Assembly: GCA_905250075.1 (NCBI GenBank)
Contig: CAJNOP010000522.1
Location: forward strand, 1 to 64,000
From: Rotaria sp. Silwood1
Lineage: Eukaryota; Rotifera; Eurotatoria; Philodinida; Philodinidae
DNA: 64,000 nt
Reading direction: 5' to 3'
In this document: piece by piece, positions 1-8,827 of the stretch
Layout of the letters: each line of letters opens with the position of its first letter
How positions within the stretch are numbered: position 1 is the stretch's first letter
Notes under the pieces: generated by a model
Seen by the model: only the letters and a program-made list of their open reading frames with translations
The model's database searches: none
What the model was told of the DNA's origin: nothing
Program-made: the position numbers and the translations under genes

Positions 1-2
1 AA

Positions 3-827
3 ATACGAAGTTATATGTTTAATGCATCTCAACAAATATCTCGATATTTAATTGTAAGTGCATGTATTGATCGATTTGCTCTTTGTTCAACAAATGCTAC
101 TCTTCGACAATTCTCTCGTGTACAGGTTGCTCGTCGTTGTGTGATTCCTTTTATCATTATTATTTGGCATGTCTTTCCAATTTATATGCTAGTCTTCAAT
201 AGTGCTGTAAACACTAGCTGTGTGTATCCAGGTGTATCGGCACTCGTCAATAGTATCTATGGCATGTCCTTGGTTGGTTTTCTTCCACCTACTTTGATGC
301 TTATTTTTTCTACACTGACAATTCGTAATCTGACATCAAGACAAGATCGTCGACATGTTCATCCACTTCCCATTGTCAACATTAATGTATCAACAGATAG
401 AGATCGAAAACAACAGAAAAAAGATCAACAAGTTTTTGCAATGTTAATCGTACAAGTTATTGTTTATGTTATTACGACAAGTATGGGCAGTATCAATTTA
501 GTCTATTCTGTTGCAACAGCATATATGGGAATAGAAAAATCGATTGAACGAAAAGCTATTGAAAGTTTTATTTCATCTGTTACTGGAATATTAAATTATA
601 CGTCTCCTAGTTTATCATTCTATTTATTTCTTCTTGTTTCAAGTCTTTATCGAAAGGAAATGAAATTAGTCATACGGCAGGTGTGTACTAGGTGTGGCTT
701 AAGATGGATTGTTAATAATAATAGTGTTGGTAATAGTCGTGCAACACATCATAGTAGGCTAGGTGAATTTACCCGGCAACCAACTGTAATACCACTCCCT
801 GTCATAAGTACTCATACTCGAGATTAG
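3..827 (+). CDS. Rhodopsin-like GPCR, 5'-truncated by window edge
   Basis: C-terminal part of a seven-transmembrane receptor. The frame is open to the window edge, so the ATG at 15 is internal. The first visible segment ends in SACIDRF, in the position of the DRY motif at the end of TM3. Hydrophobic segments follow for TM4 (VIPFIIIIWHVFPIYMLVF), TM5 (YGMSLVGFLPPTLMLIF), TM6 (FAMLIVQVIVYVITTS) and TM7 (LNYTSPSLSFYLFLLVSSLY). A basic, glutamine-rich third cytoplasmic loop lies between TM5 and TM6. The canonical NPxxY of TM7 is replaced by a PSLSFYLF-type sequence. Invertebrate class A peptide receptors look like this, but the ligand cannot be read from the sequence. The cytoplasmic tail is about 50 residues and ends at TAG 825-827. 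No intron is needed in the visible part. Confidence 0.8.
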   Translation: MRSYMFNASQQISRYLIVSACIDRFALCSTNATLRQFSRVQVARRCVIPFIIIIWHVFPIYMLVFNSAVNTSCVYPGVSALVNSIYGMSLVGFLPPTLMLIFSTLTIRNLTSRQDRRHVHPLPIVNINVSTDRDRKQQKKDQQVFAMLIVQVIVYVITTSMGSINLVYSVATAYMGIEKSIERKAIESFISSVTGILNYTSPSLSFYLFLLVSSLYRKEMKLVIRQVCTRCGLRWIVNNNSVGNSRATHHSRLGEFTRQPTVIPLPVISTHTRD

Positions 828-3800
828 TATGCATTAATTATCAAGTATTGCATAATAAATGAGATTTTCTGTATGTTAGCTATAACTTTTTCTTTTCAAC
901 CAATAGACCTTATTGTTTTTTTAAAAGATGTGCCATCAAATTCAGAAAAATACGAAAACTAGTTATCTTGGAAGGTGCCAATTAGTTTTGCAAGCAAATT
1001 TTTCTTAATTTGAAATACAATAAAAGCTATATAATTAAGATTTGATGGCATATCTTTTGGAAAAACAATGGGATCTGTTATTTGGATAGAAAAAAGTTAT
1101 GGCGAACAAACGGAGAAGCTTATTATGCGACACCCTGTATATTTATTTATTCGTTGTTTCCTTAACTCGCATATTCTGCTAAAGACAAAACATTTTAATC
1201 ACATATTGTGGAACTCACGTATATTTTCGAAGAAAATAGTGAGTGTAAGTTTTAAGTTCAAGGTTTCGCGGTTCTCACCCTTCCTCCCCCCATCCCCTTA
1301 TAGACAGGCCCCTATTACAGGCCTTACCGACCAGGTTTAAAATAATGGATGTACATATACATATATATATATCATATATAACAGTTTCAGTCGTCATATA
1401 ATTCAATGCGTCTAATAATAAAAATGTAAAATTAAAGAAAAAAGAAGTGTTAAAAATGAAAAATACTGAGCGAATAGCAACAAAGAAAACGAAAAATAAG
1501 GACGGCTGTCAGAAAATTAAAAAATTCCTGCTTTTATACTATCTACATTTCATATTAGTATAATGAAGCTGAAGAATATACGTGAGTTCCATATTTCAGC
1601 CCCAAAGGAGCTGCGCTAACAAGCTTTTTTTTCTCTATTTACATATGCTTCATTGTAAAACTTTTATACATTCTTTTTCGTTTTGTTTGTCGTCGTACAC
1701 TTATTAAATAAATCTGTAATCATGAACAAAGAAATTTGATGTTGTTCATTAGCCTAGTAACAATTGTGGAGTTATTGAATCAGTTGAGATGTATTCTATC
1801 CATAGTATGATTTGTTTTTTTTTGTTCGCTTGAAAAAAATTATCACAGATACAAAATAAACATGGTTACTTCATTTACTTCGGTTGCTAATTTACTTATA
1901 GCTTCGTATATTGTGCTGTTTTGCTCATCAAGAATCTCCGATGAAGGTCTTGTTAAAAACAAAAATAGCTTTTAGCAATTATGAATGTACGATTTGCTTT
2001 GCAGAGTACTGTTATCGACAAGAATTTTTATTGTCTCATATATCTTCGATATTTGTTGCGTCAAGTTACCATTGATTTTACACTATATCCATTTATACTA
2101 TTTCAGTGCTATTACCATCAACGCGATAGACACTCAATATATCCGTATTATTCTAAAAGCATCAGAAGAATTCATTAATATTTTTGGAATGTGATAGAAG
2201 ACAGTCCGTAAACAACAATAATGATTCATGTAACGAAAATGTTTTGCATGTGTTGCAAAATATGATATATTCCGTTTAATGGCGATGCAGCATAAACACG
2301 TTCAAAGAATTTTCCAGTAAAACAATCGCAAATCAAAGTGAGCAAAGTACAAAGTGATAGAGAATCTCAAGCTGCATCAGTATATATAATTACTTTTTTC
2401 AGAAAAGTTAATCCTATTTTATGATAAGTTAGAAAAAAGACTAAAACGTGGTAAAAACATGCAGTTTTAGAAAATATGAGGATGAGGGTGCCTTCATGGT
2501 ACTCAAAATAATTTTTATCAAATAAATGCAAGTCAAGATGTTTATATATAGGGTGATAGAGAATTCCAAGCGTTATCAGAATACTGGATTATTTTTCTAA
2601 ACGTATATCTTTGTAAGGAAAATGTCAAGAAAAAACTGTATGCAATTATTTTTTTCCATGGGTAACTATATTAAAAAGAGTCCTTATAAAGATTAAAATA
2701 ATTTTTTTACTAAATAGTTATAAAAAACAATAAATATCGAATTTTTAAAACTAAATTAATTGGAATCAACAATTTAGTTAACTTTATTCTTAATCCAGTA
2801 AAATCAGTTTTTTTTATATAAGTCTAAATTATCAATTATTAATAATATAATTTATAATGATGAGTTTATAGTTGATCGATTATAATCGATTTTTTCATAG
2901 AGAATCTTTTTTAAATAGATCTGCTCGAGTAATGATTAAATCATTGATTAATTATTCATTCTATTTCAATCATCTGATTGAACGTAACCTGGTCAATATA
3001 ATTTCAAAAAATTCCTACTGGAATTTCAAATTTCTAAATTTGCTAACTTTAGATGTGTCGTGACTGACATATCATAGGATACTGAAGAAAAAAAAAATAG
3101 AAAGTTGGGTTTTATATTCAACTATTGAAAAATGTAATTTTATGTTCAGACCACATGATTAAAATGGATCAACACATTTTTATGGATTGAAACAGATTAT
3201 TATCTAAATAAAATTCAACAGATAATATATTGAAGTCGTTCAAATTAATTTGCAACTTAAAAAGAGATGAAGAATGATACAATCTAATTAGATTGAGCAA
3301 TCTTCACATCAATATTTGATGATAACGATGTTTTTATTGTGCTTTAGATTTTTAAACAAACAAATGCAATTCAAAATATTTATACATAAATTTGTAGAGA
3401 ATTTGATGATTCATTAGAATCTATATAATTAATTTTTAAAAAGTGACAATTCTTAGTAACAATATGTTAAACATAATAAATATAACTATTTTTTTTCAAA
3501 TGAAAATTTTTGGTCTAAAATAATCATATCTTGTTGAAAATATCATTTCAATATTTTATTATCTATCATCTATATACATAATGTTCAGTATGTTTGTGTG
3601 CAGGTCAAAGGTTAAAGCTTCTAGAATTTTCTAGACCTTTCCAGAACGATATACAATTAATCCTAAAAGTGAGAAAGTTATTGTTATTTTTTTTCGTTAT
3701 TAATAACAATAATATTAACTGTTTTCTTCGAAAAAATCAATCAAATAAGTCTAAGTATAGTTTTTACGAACGTCAAAGGATTACTTTATTCATATAGTAT

Positions 3801-3907
3801 CTTTTCTCACCATTTGATATAAGAACTTGTCGCAAATATTTTGAGAAACGGTAACATAACATATTTTTGTATCGTTATTGCTATATAACAATAACAAAAT
3901 ATATCAT
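828..3907. other. Gene-poor AT-rich stretch with diverged repeats
   Basis: No supported gene. Short open frames are scattered and lack family resemblance. A 16-bp perfect inverted pair lies at 1210-1225 and 1575-1590, which could mark a MITE of about 380 bp. The segment 1206-1290 resembles 30480-30575. A diverged direct repeat shares the core GTGATAGAGAAT at about 2356 and 2552, and a weaker copy lies at about 3390. The rest is A/T-run sequence. Confidence 0.6.
1210..1590. repeat. Possible small TIR element (16-bp inverted ends)
   Basis: GGAACTCACGTATATT at 1210-1225 is repeated exactly in reverse complement at 1575-1590. The sequence just inside the left copy (to about 1290) recurs imperfectly at 30480-30575, so this is likely a dispersed repeat. 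Target duplications were not identified, and the true ends may lie slightly outside. Confidence 0.4.
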
Positions 3908-4040
3908 GTAGGTGTGGATGGGTGTGGGTGTGTGTGAGAGTGTGGGTGTAGGTTTGATTCCACTCTGTTACACCGATACCGACGCTCACACCCACCCACA
4001 CATCCACACCTATACCCACCCATACCCACACACACCTACG
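3908..4040. repeat. G/T-rich inverted repeat, telomere-like
   Basis: The left arm (about 3908-3952) is built of GGTGTG, GGGTGTG and TGTGGG steps. The right arm (about 3985-4039) is the C/A-rich complement. Together they form a hairpin with a 30-nt centre and outer tips TAGGTGTG and CACACCTA. The unit resembles the TGTGGG-type telomere repeat that I recall for bdelloid rotifers. Because the arms face each other, it could be an internal fold-back element rather than a telomere remnant. Confidence 0.6.
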
Positions 4041-5040
4041 GGGGATTCTATGCTATAAGTTTGAAGTCTTTACATCGAGCTTACACTGATTTCTGAGTAA
4101 CATACTGAGAATGGACGGTTTTTGATAATACCCATGTTTATAGGGAGATAGGCCTAGTTCTGCAATGGCTCAATGAAATTCAATGAATTTTTTATCAGAG
4201 ATAGCCAATATACAGGGCTACAAAACGACGAAAGCCCCAGCTCACAAGGTTTGTCATTCCCAAGTTATAGAGTCCACAGTGGAGATAGGCCGCCTGCTCT
4301 ATAACTATCTTATAACTCATACTTTAGGGACATGGGGTTCGCCACTGACCTACATTCACCGAGAACAACATACACCTCAATTTTCAGCTCAGTAGATTGT
4401 ATAGTGGCTGAGATCCAAGGGGGAGGGGGGGGCTACTTTTGTCAGGTAGTGTAAGTACATGCACCATGCACCAAATGATACTACAAGGTGCTGTGGTGTT
4501 CATAGAATTTTGAAAAACAATAATATGGCGGTATGGCTTTCTATTTTAGAAAAATGGATTGTCTTTTTCATGTATACTGATCGAAAGAACATTTTAGATA
4601 TCGTTTGAAATCAGGATAATGTAATACACATATAGTAAAAAAGCATACAGTGAGTATATGGCTATGATTATCGTCATCAAAAGTACCTGTACTTGATTTT
4701 GTTCTGAATAAAATACAAATTAATTCATTATATCTTTTATTGACATAATAAAGTTTACTGTAATCCATCAAGCTAATATGGATGTGGAGTTGAAGTTTTA
4801 CGTTCACATGCAATGAAGATTGTAAAGATGACAAAAATTATAATTCGTTGAAGATATTCAAAAAGTGTTGAGTATAAGAACAACTTTCATCTTCCCGTAA
4901 GATCTGATAGAAAGTCTTGTTTGCATAAGATCCTATAGCATCTGATGATCTGACCTCTGTTTTTTTCACGTAGTTCGTCTATTGAATTCTGCAGACAACC
5001 CAAAATTATTAATTAAATGAATAACTTTTACTTTTTATTC
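4041..5040. other. No gene recognised
   Basis: Non-coding so far as can be seen. It contains a G-tract (about 4420-4435) and short open frames on both strands without recognisable domains or credible splice structure. Confidence 0.5.
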
Positions 5041-5044
5041 TTAG

Positions 5045-5333
5045 ATTATTGATAATGATAAATTGAACAGTAGGAATTAGCTTTCTTAGGTAAACTTTTC
5101 TTTTGTTTTTAGATTATTTATAATATTATATGAAACAGTAAGTAATTATTTATTAACATAATTTTTTTGAATAATTTTTTAGATTATTTTATAATGATAA
5201 ATCAAACAGTATATATGAATTTGTTTAAATATTTTTTTTCTTTTTAGATTATCTATAATAATATATCGGACAGTAAATAATTATTCACTTGCATAATTTT
5301 TTTTTCAGATTATTTATAACAACCAATCCAAAA
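5045..5333 (+). repeat. Tandem array of exon-like 65-70 bp units
   Basis: Four and a half units start at 5045, 5113, 5183, 5248 and 5309. Each has a 25-26 nt core beginning ATTATTTATAAT and ending in ACA. Each core is preceded by a T-rich tract ending in TAG or CAG. In the first four units the core is followed by GTA (GTAAGT in unit two). Each unit therefore looks like a micro-exon with a 3' splice site and a 5' splice site. The cores carry stop codons, so coding use is unlikely. Confidence 0.65.
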
Positions 5334-5358
5334 ATAAGTACTAGTATAAATTAGTGGT

Positions 5359-5463
5359 GGTGCCACATCTGACTGGAGGTTCCAAGTCTTTGTTTTACTC
5401 GTACAACTTCGATGATATATGAGTAAAAACAAAGAATTGGAATCCCCAGCCAGACGAGGCACC
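5359..5463. repeat. Imperfect hairpin with about 45-bp arms
   Basis: The left arm (5359-5402) and right arm (5417-5463) are reverse complements with a handful of mismatches, separated by about 14 nt. The outer tip is GGTGCC/GGCACC. It looks like a fold-back MITE or a transcribed hairpin. Confidence 0.65.
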
Positions 5464-5549
5464 TAAATAATAGTTTTTGCATTATTTAGAGAGCGAAGGG
5501 GAGGGGGGGGGCAGATATGAAAACTTTATGTGAAACACGATATCAATCA

Positions 5550-5705
5550 AAATTGAATACGATCGTGTACGGTCGTAATTCTGGCGGCAAGTAACGGTAA
5601 AATACGGTCACAGAAATATACGATCGTAATACGGCCTCATGTATTACGGAGAAATACGGGACGTGTACGGGCGTATACGGACTTCGTATTTGTCGACCTG
5701 GGTAG
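5550..5705. repeat. TACGG-rich low-complexity block
   Basis: A CpG-containing stretch made of variants of ATACGG, TACGGTCG and ACGATCGT stands out from the surrounding AT-rich DNA. It resembles the cores of the MITEs further right, but no terminal repeats were identified. Confidence 0.5.
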
Positions 5706-5791
5706 AAATAATTTCAATAATAACTTTTTTTATTTTAATTTTATTTTAAAGAAAATCAAGCAATAAAAGCAATGAATGAAGATAATGTCTA

Positions 5792-5883
5792 CCCACGTGA
5801 CAAAAACCAAATCAGTTTTTAGCAGTAAATCACGATTTACCGGCAAAAACCGCTGGTTTTTTTCTCAGTTTTCATCACATGGG
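5792..5883. mobile_element. MITE copy 1, TA target duplication
   Basis: A 92-bp element with inverted ends CCCACGTGACAAAAACC and (reverse complement of the right end) CCCATGTGATGAAAACTGAG. It is flanked by TA at 5790-5791 and 5884-5885. Removing the element and one TA joins the CPSase codons V-Y-T-L-L in frame, which fixes the boundaries. The core contains ACGATTTACCGGCAAAAACC-like palindromic motifs shared with copy 2. Confidence 0.85.
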
Positions 5884-6037
5884 TATACTCTATTAATCAC
5901 TCGAAGTACTGCTATTGTGCAAACTTCAAAAGATCTCTTGAATGAAGTATATTCATCCTCAATAACGCCAAAGCATGTTGAACAAATTCTTGGAATTAAT
6001 CGTCTTGGTGGTATTTTACTTAGTTTTGACGAAGAAA

Positions 6038-6328
6038 TCCATGTCACAAAAATCGGATCAGTTTTATCGGTAAACCGCGGTTTACCGGCGAAAACCGTCG
6101 GTTCGCCATTAAACAAAACCGGTTAACTGGTAAGGAGCCGATAAATCGAGAAAAACCGCCAGTTTACCGCGGTAAACCAGAAAAAAAGTAGCGATTCACC
6201 GCAGTTAACCGAAAAACACACCGCGGTTCTCTCCGATTAATCGTGGCTTTTCTATGTCAAGAAGCCGGTAACCGGACCGGTACAACCGCGGTTAACAGCC
6301 GGTTTTTATCCGATTTTCATCACATGGG
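6038..6328. mobile_element. MITE copy 2, 2-bp AA duplication, CCGCGG-rich core
   Basis: A 291-bp relative of the element at 5792-5883, with ends TCCATGTCACAAAAATCGGA and (reverse complement) CCCATGTGATGAAAATCGGA. It is flanked by AA at 6036-6037 and 6329-6330. Deleting it with one AA restores D-E-E-T-A-L-N-C in the CPSase frame. The core is an array of short palindromes such as AACCGCGGTT, TTTACCGCGGTAAA and AACCGGTT, far richer in GC than its surroundings. Confidence 0.85.
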
Positions 6329-7455
6329 AACAGCATTAAATTGTGGTGTTAAATTACAAAAATCAGGTATTCCTCAAAAGTATTCATATAATGTATTAGG
6401 GTGAGTAAAATTTTTTCATATGTGAAATTATATTTTTTTTGTTTTCGACAATATGAATAGAACACCGATTCAATCAATTGAAGTTACTACAGATCGATGT
6501 TTATTTACACAAAAAATGGCTGATATTGAAGAAAAAGTTGTAAATCTTTTAAAGAGGTTTGATCAAAAAGATTGTAAATATGATCCCTAATGATCTATTT
6601 TAGGCATTGAAATCAGCTGAACGTTTTGGTTATCCAGTTCTTGTTCGATATGTAGATATTCTTAATACTTCTCGTGAATAGCTGTTCTATTTAGTGCTAC
6701 TGTTCCTGAGGGCGATCGTATATCAGTTTTTGTCGAGAATCGTGATGGATTAATTTCTTTAGTTACTTCAATCTTAGCTAATTTATCACAATTATTAATT
6801 GATAAATCACTTAAAGATTGAAAAAAAAGTTGAATATGAAGTTGTTCGAGATCAATATGATAATTGTATTGTGGTATGTAATATGAAAAATATTGATCCA
6901 TTATCATTTCGTACTGGTCAATCAATGGTTGTTGCACCAAGTCAAACATTATCAAGTGATGAATATATAATTTATTACGAAGTGTACCAATTAAAGTTGT
7001 TCGTCATTTGGGTATTATTGGTGCATGTAATGCACAATTTGCATTAAATCCATTATCTATGGGATATTATATAATTAAAGTAAATGCAGGATTATCTCGT
7101 TCATCTGTATTTGCATCAAAAGCAACTTGTCATCCATTAGCATATATAACAGCTAAAATTACACTTGGACAGAATTTAGCTGAATTAACAAATAATATTA
7201 CAAACGTAGCATGTGCTTGTTTTGAACCAAGCCTTGATTATGTTGCAATTAAAGTTTCAAGATGTGATTTAAGCAAATCCAATCGATGTTCAAACGAAAT
7301 CGAAAGTTCTAGTAAGTGATGATGATTTTAACTACTAAAGATAATTATTTTACTTTCATTAGGGAAAAGACTTGATGAAGTTATGTTTATTGGTAAATCA
7401 TTTGAAGAAGCTTTTCAACATGCTTAAAGAATGGTTGATGAAAAGGTGACCGATT

Positions 7456-7971
7456 ACTTCGTCGCAGAACAATTTTTTTTGTTCTGTTCGCTGCGTCGCT
7501 CTCAATTAATTGTTTTTCAAGACATGAAATCGATCAATTTAATTCATCTTTATTTTGTGCATGATACATAAGATAATGATGCACAAATTTAGTACAAAAA
7601 AAGAAAAAAACCAAACTAGAAAATCAAAAAAAAAGAAGAGAGAAATCAAAAAAAAGAAAAATAAAAAAGAAAAATTAAAGAGTAATCTTAGCCGAAATAT
7701 TTTTTAAGTTATTCTTCGTTCACTGGAGCTCCATCAGAATGACATTATATTAAAATTTTTTATTGATCCGTTTTCCCAACTAAAGCCATATGCATTAGAA
7801 CAATCAATTGTCTATTGTTATTGCACACATCCTATAGAATTTTTAATTTAATTTATTTTATTTTATTTGTTTATATTTAAAAAAAGAATCAATTGAGAGG
7901 AACACAACGAACAGTACGAAAGAAATTGTTGTGCGACGAACAGAACGAAAGAAATTATTCTGCGACGAAGT
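7456..7971. mobile_element. TIR element of about 516 bp
   Basis: The left end reads ACTTCGTCGCAGAACAATTT and the right end gives ACTTCGTCGCAGAATAATTT on the other strand. Similarity continues inward for about 60 bp to a shared TCTCAATT motif. The interior is A-rich with no transposase. It abuts the last recognisable CPSase codons (MVDEK), and no CPSase sequence was found beyond it. Extra GTCGTGCGACGAAA outside the right end suggests a slightly larger or rearranged end. Confidence 0.7.
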
Positions 7972-8416
7972 GTCGTGCGACGAAATGTACTAGCACCATT
8001 TGCATGAGATGCCCAAGATTTTGTTGAGATCAATATGTTTGAGACAAAGTTAGATAATGTTTTCAAAAAACATAAAGTAAAAGTTCTTCGATTAGATTTT
8101 CATTTCGATTATCTTCATTATAATAAGCAATCATGTTTATTTGTATGATTGCTAGTGTAGAGGAATATGTGTGATGTGATGACGCTGGTTTCTGAATAAA
8201 TACTATGACGCTATTGATGACACATGACAAAAAATACTCAAAATACTAAAAGCAAATACATTTTTACTTTCTCTGTCAAATATTCTTATCTTATGATATC
8301 ATTTAGTTGAAATAAAAGTTATCAAATATCCTATTTTATAATGATCATGGTTGTAGATAATCACCAAAAATACCACGACACTCAGTTTGAAACTTCAATT
8401 TCGGTTATTTGAACAA

Positions 8417-8827
8417 ATGACTTTATACAACTTAAGCTTAGAAAAAACATTGGGACTAGTGGGCTACGGCTCCACTCTTTGGGGTATGGGTGTGATATTA
8501 ATTCGCCATGGAGGACCATATATGTTTGGTGTCAATCTAAGTCGAAGTCTTATGATGGCTGCTACAGTGCCAGCTATGTACATTCTAGTTCGCATTAATG
8601 AAGCAATGTTTTCTCTTAATTCGCAAGAAAGACTAGCCGCACTGGCACTGGTTAACGGTAGTGCAGTTATTCTTGATGATGTCGCTCACACATGGTTCCC
8701 AAGTGCGCATGAAAATCCATCGTTGTAGAAAAAAAATCCGCGAGTAGCATGTTCTATTTCAAGATATGAATCTGGCTGGTTACTCTATTTTGTCGGCTTC
8801 TGTCTGACAATGCTTGTATTCCAATAA
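8417..8827 (+). CDS. Small multi-pass membrane protein with in-frame TAG
   Basis: The first ATG in the open frame is 8417; an in-frame stop lies at 8354. The frame runs 103 codons to TAG 8726-8728. Hydrophobic segments are GYGSTLWGMGVILI, LMMAATVPAMYILV and LAALALVNGSAVILDDVAHTW. After the TAG the same frame stays open to TAA 8825-8827 and gives a further plausible membrane segment (ESGWLLYFVGFCLTMLVF). The stop may therefore be a premature mutation, a sequencing error or a read-through site. The organisation (three helices, a D..A..WFP motif, a last helix) recalls bacterial DUF5367-type proteins, but I am not sure of that. There are no introns, and the composition is closer to balanced than in neighbouring genes, which could mean horizontal origin. 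The function is unknown. Confidence 0.5.

Larger units (their letters stand above)
5755..7443 (+). pseudogene. Carbamoyl-phosphate synthetase large-chain fragment, broken
   Basis: Translated pieces follow the first synthetase half of CPSase (CAD/CPS1 type) in order. They are a QAIKAMNEDNV piece after a splice acceptor at about 5754; STAIVQTSK at 5905-5932; then [87 protein letters not shown] and IGKSFEEAFQHA. Introns with GT-AG ends remain at about 6400-6460 and 7314-7362. The gene is dead. Two MITEs interrupt it at 5792-5883 and 6038-6328. The frame shifts near 6640-6720, at the A-run at 6821 and near 6970. An in-frame TAA stops it in the FQHA segment, and the N- and C-terminal parts are missing. 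CAD cannot be told from CPS1 here. Confidence 0.85.

Noticed and set aside
3807..4031. Val/Gly then Thr/His repeat protein on the minus strand
   Set aside because: It is translation of the G/T-rich inverted repeat and has no other support.
5045..5333. CRISPR array
   Set aside because: The units have variable cores and intron-like spacers, no perfect direct repeats, and the DNA is clearly eukaryotic.
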